From Siphonodentalium dalli (Eukaryota > Mollusca > Scaphopoda > Gadilida > Siphonodentaliidae), in contig CP136062.1 of assembly GCA_032622095.1 (NCBI GenBank), positions 13,233,710-13,297,709 of the forward strand: a stretch of 64,000 bases of DNA, in the 5' to 3' direction. The stretch's first letter is position 1. Each line of letters opens with the position of its first letter. The position numbers and the translations under genes are program-made. Of the stretch, positions 8,758-19,400 are shown in pieces. A model generated the notes under the pieces. That model made no database searches. It saw nothing but the letters and a program-made list of their open reading frames with translations, and was not told where the DNA came from.

Positions 8758-9779
8758 CAGACCGAAGATATTTTAGGCTGTTGAAGCTTTATTTGGGCGT
8801 TTTTCGTCGTTTTGTTGGGTAAAGGGTTAACAGCATAATATCGATTCAGCAGGAACTAACCGCGTCCTTTCACATTAACAGGACCACTTGTCCATGGGTG
8901 GGTAAGGATAATAATGGTATACGACGGAGTACTACTGCCTTACTTACATTTTATTCACACTATGTTATACCTGTTTTAGTACAGTAGGAAGTTCTGAACG
9001 TGTGGTGTGGCCTCTCGTATGATTGGTGGCACCGGGGACCATACTGGACATAAATGGGCCTCGGCCTGCTTATTATGTTATCTCCGATAACATCCGGTCA
9101 CATAACAGTGAACCCAAATGATTTTCTGTATTCTCCGCTCTTACTTTTACATATCACAGCTTTAAATAAGATTATGACATGTACTATACATCACGGTGTA
9201 ATATATAGAAACCGATTTTACTCATGTTATACACACAGTTTATACACATACTGTTATACTTTTTTCTGTAACATTGCATTGTCAACATGTATATGAATGT
9301 TAAAACATATAATCTAATCTAATCTATTCTAAACCGGAATTTACGCCCATATCCAGCCCGGGACTTTTCGTCAATTTTAATCTCGTTTATCATACACATG
9401 AATACAAACGGCTATATCTATCAGGAATAGCGATATTATTTGGTCATGGTTATGTATTACAATTTAATATTTATCTTCGATAACTTATATAACATGCCGT
9501 GTAATTAAGAGTGACGCACATTTTATTTGTGCTTGTTTAGTCTAAGGGAAGGCACAAAATCTTAGGAAGTCGCGATGTAAAATTAGTTCGTATTCCTCTC
9601 AACATTGTGAAGAAATATATTTTTACATTCAATTAAGTCGCACCATAAGGAGGGACTTTGTTGTGGCAACTATTTTGTTGAGAGATTAATTTTAAAGATA
9701 ATGAATATTTATCTTAGATAAATGAATTATAATTACCCATGAGCATCATACAGTAGCTAATGTTTGTTGATAACTAAAC
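8758..9779. other. Intergenic DNA with a short (ctaat)n tract
   Basis: No supported gene. An 80-codon frame at 9054-9296 is low complexity and hydrophobic and unlike known proteins. A small aatctaatctaatctattct tract near 9310 follows it and could be the 3' tail of an old non-LTR retroelement; that is a guess. Confidence 0.4.
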
Positions 9780-10378
9780 TAATATAATATATATATATTG
9801 ATTGCCGATAAGTAACCTAATATAATATATATTGATTATCGATAACCAACATAATATATTTTGATTGTCGATAAGTAACCTAATATAATATATATTGATT
9901 ATCGATGAGCAACATATTATATTTTGATTATCGATAAGTAACATAATATATATTGATTATCGATAAGTAACATAATATATATTAATTGTCGATAAGTAAC
10001 ATGATATATATTGATTATCGATAAAAACATAATATATATTGATTATCGATAAGTAGCCTATTATATCTTGATTATCGCTAAGTAATATATTACATATTGA
10101 TTATCGATAAGTAACATACTATATTAATTGTCGATAAGTAATATAATATATATTGATTATATATAAGTAACGTGATATATATTGATTGTCGATAAGTAAC
10201 ATAATACATATTGATTATCGATAAGCAACATAATATATATCGATTATCGATAAGTAACATACTATGTATTGATTGTCAATAAGTAACATAATATATATTA
10301 ATTGTTGATATGTAATATAATATATATCGATTATCGATAGGAAACATAATATATATTGATTGTCGATAAGCGACATAA
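9780..10378 (+). repeat. AT-rich minisatellite, unit about 28-36 bp, left part
   Basis: About twenty units of the type ataatatatattgattatcg followed by ataagtaac, with length variation from extra taatata or missing bases. It is interrupted at 10379 by the second hAT-like element and resumes at 11547. Confidence 0.9.
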
Positions 10379-11546
10379 CCAGAGACGTTGCGGCAGGGGG
10401 GGGGGGTGTCTCACCCCCCAACTTTGGTCAAAATTTTCAACAGTTGGAAATCTCATACCTGACACAACATTAGTTGGAAATTTCACCCCAAAGTTGAAAA
10501 TGTTCTTGTAGTTTGATTTTCAAACAATTTATTTGGGGGAATTTATTGTTTTTGGACCAATATTTGCATATTTTCCATCTTTTGGTAAACAATTTGGACT
10601 GAAATGGCCAGCAGTTATAAATTTTCCAACCTTAGGGGTGTCAGGTAGGAAATTTCCAACACATGGAAAGCTTGTGTCCTCGTCCCTCCCCAATGGCCAG
10701 TCAAAAACTTCTAGTTAATTTAAGAAAACAATATTGTCCTACATTTGGTCAAAATTGTCACTGGAATTGTCATCAGTTGGAAATTTTCCAACCTAAGTCT
10801 GGGTGTCAGGTTTGAAATTTCCAACTCTATGAATGCTTGAGGCTAGTCTAGATGCTATGATTTTGCGATTTTCTTGTTCAGATTTCAAAAGTTTCGCACA
10901 ACGGGCCGAACCATGTTCGGCCTGGTGTGTCCTGGTCCCTCCCCGTAGCCATTAAAAAACTACTAATTAGTTTAAGTAAACATTATTTTGCTACATTTGG
11001 TTCAAATTGTTGACTGAAATGGTCATCAGTTGGAAAATTCAAAACTAAGGGAGAGTATGAGGTTTGAAATTTCCAACACTAGGAAACCTTGAGGTCAATC
11101 TAAATGCTAGGATTTTGCGATTTTCTTGTTTAGTTTTAAAATTTTTCTCAAACCGGGCGGAACAACAATGGTCGGCCCGGTCAGGTGTGTCATGGTCTAT
11201 TGTCCGTAGTCGTGTGCATTTGTCTGGAGTTAGACTAGTAGATGTTAGAATTTGTGCACTTTCCAGGTTCAAAATATATGAATATTATCATACCGGGTAT
11301 ATAGAACCATGGTTTATAAATAGGCTATTAGGCCTGTAAACACTTAGGTGCATAAAGGAGGGAATGAAATTATGCAAAACCTTTGGTCTGACTCAAGGAA
11401 AGGGGTGTTTTGGTTTGATTCAAGCAATGGGGGTGCGAATGGAATTATGCAAAAACCTTGACTCTGGTCTGATTTAAAGGGGGGGGGTGCAGTTGGAATT
11501 ATCAAGGTGTACACCCCAACGGATACCCTCTAGCCACGTCCCTCTT
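10379..11546 (+). mobile_element. Non-autonomous hAT-like DNA transposon, copy 2, inserted in the AT minisatellite
   Basis: Colinear with 6453-7570 (same ttggtcaaaattttcaacag start block, ggaaagcttgtgtcct block, tgtctggagttagac block and gggggtgcagttggaatt block near the end). The left end ccagagacgttgcgg and the reverse complement of the right end aagagggacgtggctagagg are related inverted repeats. Both sides carry gacataa (10372-10378 and 11547-11553); this motif is partly a property of the host minisatellite, so the duplication length is uncertain. No coding capacity. Confidence 0.75.
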
Positions 11547-11660
11547 GACATAATATATATTGAGTATCGATAAGTAACATAATATATATGGATTGTTAAT
11601 AGGTAACTTAATTTATATAGATTATTGACAAGTAACCTAATATATATGGATTGTGGTTTA
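11547..11660 (+). repeat. AT-rich minisatellite, right part
   Basis: Resumption of the 9780-10378 array after the insertion: a few more tattgattatcgataagtaac-type units, increasingly diverged towards 11650. Confidence 0.85.
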
Positions 11661-11893
11661 CAGTTTATGTCACACTTGATTTTGTTTTCACACTGTGTAT
11701 ATGTCCTAAAAGTTTCACAAATATGTTACTGTATTAATGTATCGCACATTAAATTATTACACGTTATTTATTAAACACTTCGTAATTATTTCCTTCAGCT
11801 TTCATGATAGCGAACACTGGCTACGCACACCGACTTAATGAATTCATGTGCATTTAACAATATCCCGACTGTCGTCATAATCCAATAATGACA
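11661..11893. other. Intergenic DNA
   Basis: No gene or clear repeat seen. Confidence 0.4.
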
Positions 11894-12024
11894 ACGCGAA
11901 AGATGGTCGGACATTAGCGACTTTAATAACATCGGTCCAGAGCATCGCGAAAGAAAGATGGCCGGACATTAGCGACTTTAATGACATAGGTCCCGAGCAT
12001 CGCGAAAGTTGGCCGGAAATTAGG
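11894..12024 (+). repeat. About 60 bp repeat, 2-3 diverged copies
   Basis: Blocks cgcgaaagatggtcggacat and cgcgaaagaaagatggccgg, each followed by attagcgactttaat, repeat about every 60 bp. A single related block (gagatggccggacattagcg) occurs at about 13934, so this is a dispersed repeat as well as a local one. Confidence 0.75.
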
Positions 12025-12105
12025 GGGGACACAAAACCGGTTCTTATATTTCTCCCGTAGGGGAACCAAACGAAGATACAAACACACATGTTATGGTTCT
12101 TCACG

Positions 12106-12355
12106 AAGAACCAAATAAAGAACCAAATAAAGAACCAAATAAAGAACAAAATAAAGAACCAAATGAAGAACCAAATGAAGAACAAATAAAAAACCAAATA
12201 AAGAACCAAATAAAGAACCAAATAAAGAACCAAATGAAGAACCGAATGAAGAACCAAATGAAGAACCAAATAAAGAACCAAATAAAGAACCAAATGAAGA
12301 ACCAAATAAAGAACCAAATAAAGAACCAAATGAAAAACCAAATGAAAAACCAAAT
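12106..12355 (+). repeat. 12 bp minisatellite (aaagaaccaaat), about 21 copies
   Basis: Head-to-tail aaagaaccaaat with g/a variation (aatgaagaaccaaat) runs from the right arm of the palindrome at 12094-12113 to caaatatg. Being a multiple of three it leaves frames open (NKEPNKEP on the plus strand; SFGSLFGS and FFIWFFIW on the minus strand). These are not genes. Confidence 0.95.
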
Positions 12356-12423
12356 ATGTTTTGGTTCATCGAAGTACAGACAACTTGGTTCCACGTGGTT
12401 CCAAACTTGTTTCTAACTTTTGT

Positions 12424-13155
12424 CCTGAGGGGAGAACCAATGTGACCTGATGGGAGGACCAATGTGACCTGATGGGAGAACCAATGTGACATAATGGGAG
12501 AATCAATGTGACCTGATGGGAGAACCAATGTGACCTGATGGGAGTACAAATGCGACCTGAGTCGAGAACCAATGTGACCTGAGGGGAGAACCAATATGAC
12601 CTGAGGGGAGAACCAATGTGACCTGAGGGGAGAACCAATGTTACCTGATGGGAGAACCAATGTGACATGATGGGAGAACCAACGTGACATGACGGGAGAA
12701 CCAATGTGACCTGAGGGGAGAACCAATGTGACATGATTGGAGAACCAATGTTACATATGGGGAGAACCAATGTGACATGATGGGAGAACCAATGTGACAC
12801 GAGGGGAGAACCAATGTGACATGATGGGAGAACCAATGTGACATGATGGGAGAACCAATGTGATATGAGGGGAGAACAAATGTGACATGATGGGAGAACC
12901 AATGTGACATGAGGGGAGAACCAATGTGGCACGAGGGGAGAACCAATGTGACATGATGGGAGAACCAATGCGACCTGATGGGAGAACCAAAGTGACATGA
13001 TGGGAGAACCAATGTGACCTGAGGGGAGAACCAATGTGACATGAGGCGAGAACCAATGTGACATGATGGGAGAACTAATGTGACATGAGGGGAGAACCAA
13101 TGTGACATGAGGGGAGAACCAATGTGACCTGATGGGAGAACCAATGTGACATGAT
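12424..13155 (+). repeat. 22 bp minisatellite, about 33 copies
   Basis: Unit tgatgggagaaccaatgtga plus cc or ca, with recurrent alternatives gatg/gagg and acct/acat. The gagaaccaa core again carries the gaacc motif of the surrounding element. Reverse open frames of 100-244 codons with repeated HWFSPQVTLVLPS are a consequence of 22 bp units having a 66 bp (22 codon) frame period. Confidence 0.95.
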
Positions 13156-13215
13156 TTGGTTCTTTATCTGGTTCCCCGGATATAAACAGAACATGGAACC
13201 AAATAGTTCCTTTGT

Positions 13216-13787
13216 GTTCATTAAATGCCTACTAGGAACCAATGTGAGTGCTTGTGGAAACACCGTCACATGACACTATGTGTAGGTTATAAGCACGTGT
13301 GTTGTGTCTTTGTTTCTGAATGTTCAGTTAGTTCGTAAATACGTAATACCATTTATTATATTACCGTTCAAAATTGATATTACACGATGTTGGTTCACCG
13401 AATAGACCCCGAAGATCCTGGATCCTATTTTCTCATGTACCAAATTACCAATTGGCTGGGAATAAAGCATTACTTACTTACTTACTTACTTACTTGCAAA
13501 TGTTCTATTGTCTGAAAGAGATATCTAATTATAGTAATAAAGTTATTGTTCCATACATCCCACCCTACTTGTGATATGAGCAATATAGTTACCACCCTCC
13601 CCCGCTAGTTACCCCCCCCCCCCGCTAGCAATCAGATAGTCAGAGTCTACATAATACGACTCTACACAGTCATGGGTGCATTTGTTATGTCAAATGGATC
13701 TCGCTTGATTTAGTCTTTCCCTTACAATCTTACCATCTTAATGCCAAAAACGCGTGGATATATTGGTAAATTTTAGACTAAGACGTG
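13216..13787. other. Intergenic DNA, possible retroelement tail at 13450-13496
   Basis: The string gggaataaagcattacttac followed by (ttac)n at about 13469-13496 resembles the 3' end of a non-LTR retrotransposon or SINE with a short-repeat tail. I see no retroelement protein upstream. A C run lies near 13613-13623. No gene supported. Confidence 0.4.
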
Positions 13788-13922
13788 GGTTCTTTGAAGA
13801 ACCAAACTTAGGATATTGGTTCCAGATGGATGGAACAAATGCAGTGGGCAGCAACAGTGTTTGGTTCGATGTTAGTATTTGGTTCCCGTGAACCAAATTT
13901 GGACCTGTTGTCTTAGAGTGTA
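13788..13922. mobile_element. GGTTC palindrome-bearing fold-back element, copy b
   Basis: Starts with ggttctttgaagaacc (13788-13803, arms ggttctt/aagaacc), then ggttccagatgg, tttggttcgatgtta, ggttcccgtgaaccaaattt, and ends tagagtgtaa. The order of blocks matches 3236-3346. Confidence 0.65.
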
Positions 13923-14018
13923 AGTCCCGACCATCGCGAGAGATGGCCGGACATTAGCGATTTCCAGTATAGTTTAGTATGGATTCTCACAAAACCTGTC
14001 TGGAATTTCTTTTTGAAA

Positions 14019-14194
14019 TGTGGTACAAGCGATTATTGTGACACTATACGAGAGGGGGTGTGGTGGTCGTTATTGTGACACTATACGAGAGGGGGTGTGG
14101 TGGTCGTTATTGTGACACTATACGAGAGGGGGTGTGGTGGTCGTTATTGTGACACTATACGAGAGGGGGTGTGGTACAAGCGATTATTGTGACA
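14019..14194 (+). repeat. 37 bp minisatellite, 4 copies, with identical borders
   Basis: Units acactatacgagagggggtg followed by tggtggtcgttattgtg start at 14041, 14078, 14115 and 14152. The array begins and ends with the same gtggtacaagcgattattgt block (14019 and 14170), so the outer copies carry a variant junction and the inner ones ggtcgttattg. Confidence 0.95.
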
Positions 14195-14268
14195 CACATT
14201 TTAAGAACCGCCAATTACAGTTTAAAATCATAATCCCGTTCACTTTAATTTAATGGCATTGATTAAAT

Positions 14269-14524
14269 TTGTTTAATATATACATGTATATACACTGCTC
14301 ATGTTTAATATATACATGTATATACACTGCTCATGTTTAATATATACATGTATATACACTGCTCATGTTTAATATATACATGTATATACACTGCTCATGT
14401 TTAATATATACATGTATATACACTGCTCATGTTTAATATATACATGTATATACACTGCTCATGTTTAATATATACATGTATATACACTGCTCATGTTTAA
14501 TATATACATGTATATACACTGCTC
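14269..14524 (+). repeat. 32 bp minisatellite, 8 near-identical copies
   Basis: Eight copies of the unit atgtttaatatatacatgta followed by tatacactgctc end at 14300, 14332 and so on to 14524, with essentially no differences. Each unit contains the palindrome tatatacatgtatata. Confidence 0.97.
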
Positions 14525-14654
14525 ATGTACATGAAATCGCATAATAAGCGAACGATTATAGATTGTGAAATATATTTAATCGGGGTTCACAATTAGATAG
14601 CGATTGATATTCAATCGCAGCAACTCGTGACGTTATGATTATATTTCAAATGTA

Positions 14655-15288
14655 TTTGGTCGTACATAAGTCAAATGGGGGTGGGGTTGGTGTGTAAGGT
14701 GACGCTCTGTACATAAGTCAAATGGGGATGGGTTTGGTATGTTAGGGTGACGCTCTTTGGTCGTACATAAGTCAAATGGGGATGGGTTTGGTATGTTAGT
14801 GCGACGCTCGTACATAAGTCAAATGGAGATGGGTTTGATGTGTTAGGGTGACGCTTGTACATAAGTCAAATGGAGATGGGTTTGATGTGTTAGGGTGACG
14901 CTCGTACATAAGTCACATGGGGATGGGTTTGATGTGTTAGGGTGACGCTTGTACATAAGTCAAATGGAGATGGATTTGGTGTGTGTTAGGGTGACGCTCG
15001 TACATAAGTCAAATGGGGATGGGTTTGGTATGTTAGTGCGACGCTCGTACATAAGTCAAATGGAGATGGGTTTGATGTGTTAGGGTGACGCTTGTACATA
15101 AGTCAAATGGAGATGGGTTTGGTGTGTGTTAGGGTGACGCTCGTACATAAGTCAAATGGGGATGGATTTGGTGTGTGTTAGGGTGACGCTCGTACATAAG
15201 TCACATGGGGATGGATTTGGTGTGTGTTAGGGTGACGCTCGTACATAAGTCAAATGGGAATGGGTTTGGTGTGTTAGAGTGACGCTCT
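14655..15288 (+). repeat. Minisatellite, unit about 43-48 bp, about 14 copies
   Basis: Units have the framework cgtacataagtcaaatgggg, atgggtttggtgtgttaggg, tgacgct. Small length changes come from gtgt/gtgtgt and from an extra ctttggt in the first copies. A short reverse open frame is not a gene. Confidence 0.93.
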
Positions 15289-15389
15289 TTAAAAATATCT
15301 TCGTTATTTAGTCGATAATGCTAACAATCCTAATAATTGTATTAAAGTTTTGTCTATATATAGGCACCTATATGAAGTGGTTTATAGTC

Positions 15390-16274
15390 GAGCTGCACTT
15401 TGTCGTGACTGATGTAAAACTGATGATTGTATTTACTATAAAGGCATTTGTTTCGATCGTGATGAAATATATAATTGAGCTGCACTTTGTCGTGACTGAT
15501 GTAAAACTGATGATTGTATTTACTATAAACGCATTTGTTTCGATCGCGATGAAATCTATATTCGAGCTGCACTTTGTCGTGACTGATGTAAAACTGATGA
15601 TTGTATTTACTATAAAGGCATTTGTATCGATCGTGATGAAATCTATAATTGAGCTGCACTTTGTCGTGACTGATGTAAAACTGATGATTGTATTTACTAT
15701 AAAGGCATTTGTTTCGATCGCGATGAAATCTATATTCGAGCTGCACTTTGTCGTGACTGATGTAAAACTGATGATTGTATTTACTATAAAGGCATTTGTA
15801 TCGATCGTGATGAAATCTATAATTGAGCTGCACTTTGTCGTGACTGATGTAAAACTGATGATTGTATTTACTATAAAGGCATTTGTTTCGATCGCGATGA
15901 AATCTATATTCGAGCTGCACTTTGTCGTGACTGATGTAAAACTGGTGATTGTATTTACTATAAAGGCATTAGTTTCGATCGTGATGAAATCTATAATCGA
16001 GCTGCACTTTGTCGTGACTGATGTAAAACTGATGATTGTATTTACTATAAAGGCATTTGTTTCGTTCGTGATGAAATCTATAGTCGAGCTGCACTTTGTC
16101 GTGACTGATGTAAAATTGATGATTGTATTTACTATAAAGGCATTTGTTTCGTTCGTGATGAAATCTATAGTCGAGCTGCACTTTGTCGTGACTGATGTAA
16201 CACTGATGATTGTATTTACTATAAAGGCATTTGTTTCGATCGTGATGAATCTATTGTCGAGCTGCACTTTGTCG
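15390..16274 (+). repeat. 87 bp minisatellite, 10 full copies plus a partial
   Basis: Unit starts gagctgcactttgtcgtgac occur every 87 bp from 15390 (15477, 15564 and so on to 16173); the final partial unit at 16258 follows a small deletion. Copies 2-6 alternate two end types (gatcgcgatgaaatctatattc and gatcgtgatgaaatctataatt), giving a 174 bp dimer. Because 87 is 29 codons, several frames stay open, including 325 codons on the plus strand (repeated ELHFVVTDVKLMIVFTIKAF) and 299 and 188 on the minus strand. There is no conserved flanking coding sequence, so I treat it as satellite. Confidence 0.95.
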
Positions 16275-16431
16275 CGATTGACTGTGCAAACATGAGATCA
16301 TGCTTCTTCTTCTTACGCTTTTAGGTTCGCTCTGAATTATTTTGGGCGGATTTAGGTTAGAAATATTGACCATAATACTGTCCCGCGGGTGTGGTAAGCA
16401 ATTCCATAGTATGCATGTATGTATGTATGTG
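16275..16431. other. Junction between the 87 bp and 38 bp arrays
   Basis: Unique sequence ending in a short (tatg)n tract (about 16412-16430) that abuts the first 38 bp unit. The tract shares tatgtatg with the satellite unit and could mark where the array began. Confidence 0.5.
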
Positions 16432-19400
16432 GTGATATGCTACGCCTATATTATGTATGAGACCCTGTGGTGATATGCTACGCCTATATTATGTATGAGA
16501 CCCTGTAGTGATATGATGCGCCTATATTATGTATGAGACCCTGTAGTGATATGATGCGCCTATATTATGTATGAGACCCTGTGGTGATATGATGCGCCTA
16601 TATTATGTATGAGACCCTGTGGTGATATGCTACGCCTATATTATGTATGAGACCCTGTAGTGATATGATGCGCCTATATTATGTATGAGACCCTGTGGTG
16701 ATATGCTACGCCTATATTATGGATGAGACCCTGTAGTGATATGATGCGCCTATATTATGTATGAGACCCTGTAGTGATATGATGCGCCTATATTATGTAT
16801 GAGACCCTGTAGTGATATGATGCGCCTATATTATGTATGAGACCCTGTGGTGATATGCTACGCCTATATTATGTATGAGACCCTGTGGTGATATGCTACG
16901 CCTATATTATGTATGAGACCCTGTGGTGATATGATGCGCCTATATTATGTATGAGACCCTGTAGTGATATGATGCGCCTATATTATGTATGAGACCCTGT
17001 AGTGATATGATGCGCCTATATTATGTATGAGACCCTGTGGTGATATGCTACGCCTATATTATGTATGAGACCCTGTAGTGATATGCTACGCCTATATTAT
17101 GGATGAGACCCTGTAGTGATATGATGCGCCTATATTATGTATGAGACCCTGTGGTGATATGATGCGCCTATATTATGTATGAGACCCTGTAGTGATATGA
17201 TGCGCATATATTATGTATGAGACCCTGTAGTGATATGCTACGCCTATATTATGTATGAGACCCTGTAGTGATATGATGCGCCTATATTATGTATGAGACC
17301 CTGTGGTGATATGATGCGCCTATATTATGTATGAGACCCTGTGGTGATATGCTACGCCTATATTATGTATGAGACCCTGTGGTGATATGATGCGCCTATA
17401 TTATGTATGAGACCCTGTAGTGATATGATGCGCCTATATTATGTATGAGACCCTGTGGTGATATGATGCGCCTATATTATGTATGAGACCCTGTAGTGAT
17501 ATGATGCGCCTATATTATGTATGAGACCCTGTAGTGATATGATGCGCCTATATTATGTATGAGACCCTGTGGTGATATGCTACGCATATATTATGTATGA
17601 GACCCTGTAGTGATATGCTACGCCTATATTATGTATGAGACCCTGTAGTGATATGATACGCCTATATTATGTATGAGACCCTGTAGTGATATGCTACGCC
17701 TATATTATGTATGAGACCCTGTAGTGATATGATGCGCCTATATTATGTATGAGACCCTGTAGTGATATGATGCGCCTATATTATGTATGAGACCCTGTGG
17801 TGATATGCTACGCATATATTATGTATGAGACCCTGTAGTGATATGCTACGCCTATATTATGTATGAGACCCTGTAGTGATATGCTACGCCTATATTATGT
17901 ATGAGACCCTGTAGTGATATGCTACGCCTATATTATGTATGAGACCCTGTAGTGATATGATGCGCCTATATTATGTATGAGACCCTGTAGTGATATGATG
18001 CGCCTATATTATGGATGAGACCCTGTCGTGATATGCTACGCATATATTATGTATGAGACCCTGTAGTGATATGATGCGCCTATATTATGTATGAGACCCT
18101 GTAGTGATATGCTACGCCTATATTATGGATGAGACCCTGTGGTGATATGATGCGCCTATATTATGTATGAGACCCTGTAGTGATATGATGCGCCTATATT
18201 ATGTATGAGACCCTGTAGTGATATGATGCGCCTATATTATGTATGAGACCCTGTAGTGATATGCTACGCCTATATTATGTATGAGACCCTGTCGTGATAT
18301 GCTACGCCTATATTATGTATGAGACCCTGTGGTGATATGCTACGCATATATTATGTATGAGACCCTGTAGTGATATGCTACGCCTATATTATGTATGAGA
18401 CCCTGTGGTGATATGATGCGCCTATATTATGTATGAGACCCTGTAGTGATATGATGCGCCTATATTATGTATGAGACCCTGTAGTGATATGCTACGCCTA
18501 TATTATGTATGAGACCCTGTAGTGATATGATGCGCCTATATTATGTATGAGACCCTGTAGTGATATGCTACGCCTATATTATGTATGAGACCCTGTAGTG
18601 ATATGCTACGCCTATATTATGTATGAGACCCTGTAGTGATATGCTACGCCTATATTATGTATGAGACCCTGTAGTGATATGATGCGCCTATATTATGTAT
18701 GAGACCCTGTAGTGATATGATGCGCCTATATTATGGATGAGACCCTGTCGTGATATGCTACGCATATATTATGTATGAGACCCTGTAGTGATATGATGCG
18801 CCTATATTATGTATGAGACCCTGTAGTGATATGCTACGCCTATATTATGGATGAGACCCTGTGGTGATATGATGCGCCTATATTATGTATGAGACCCTGT
18901 AGTGATATGATGCGCCTATATTATGTATGAGACCCTGTAGTGATATGATGCGCCTATATTATGTATGAGACCCTGTAGTGATATGCTACGCCTATATTAT
19001 GTATGAGACCCTGTCGTGATATGCTACGCCTATATTATGTATGAGACCCTGTGGTGATATGCTACGCATATATTATGTATGAGACCCTGTAGTGATATGC
19101 TACGCCTATATTATGTATGAGACCCTGTGGTGATATGATGCGCCTATATTATGTATGAGACCCTGTAGTGATATGATGCGCCTATATTATGTATGAGACC
19201 CTGTAGTGATATGATGCGCCTATATTATGTATGAGACCCTGTGGTGATATGATGCGCCTATATTATGTATGAGACCCTGTAGTGATATGATGCGCCTATA
19301 TTATGTATGAGACCCTGTAGTGATATGATGCGCCTATATTATGTATGAGACCCTGTAGTGATATGCTACGCATATATTATGTATGAGACCCTGTAGTGAT

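Larger units (their letters stand above)
12034..13215. mobile_element. GGTTC fold-back element with two internally expanded tandem arrays
   Basis: Outer portions carry ggttc and gaacc motifs (accggttcttatatttct, cccgtaggggaaccaaac on the left; tttggttctttatctggttc, catggaaccaaatagttc on the right). A palindrome, tggttcttcacgaagaacca (12094-12113), sits directly at the start of the 12 bp array. The arrangement resembles the compact elements at 3236-3346 and 13788-13922 with tandem repeats grown inside. Element limits are inferred. Confidence 0.5.

Noticed and set aside
12091-13144. Several long reverse frames (SFGSLFGS, HWFSPQVTLVLPS) and a plus frame (NKEPNKEP)
   Set aside because: They are translations of the 12 and 22 bp minisatellites, with many overlapping frames on both strands and no unique ends.
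14700-15290. ttaggg-containing repeat as telomeric DNA
   Set aside because: The gttagggtgacgct motif is part of a unit of about 45 bp and is never tandem ttaggg.
15318-16295. 325-codon open frame of 29-residue repeats as a gene
   Set aside because: The frame is open because the unit is 87 bp. Two other long frames are open on the opposite strand, and there is no coding sequence outside the repeat.
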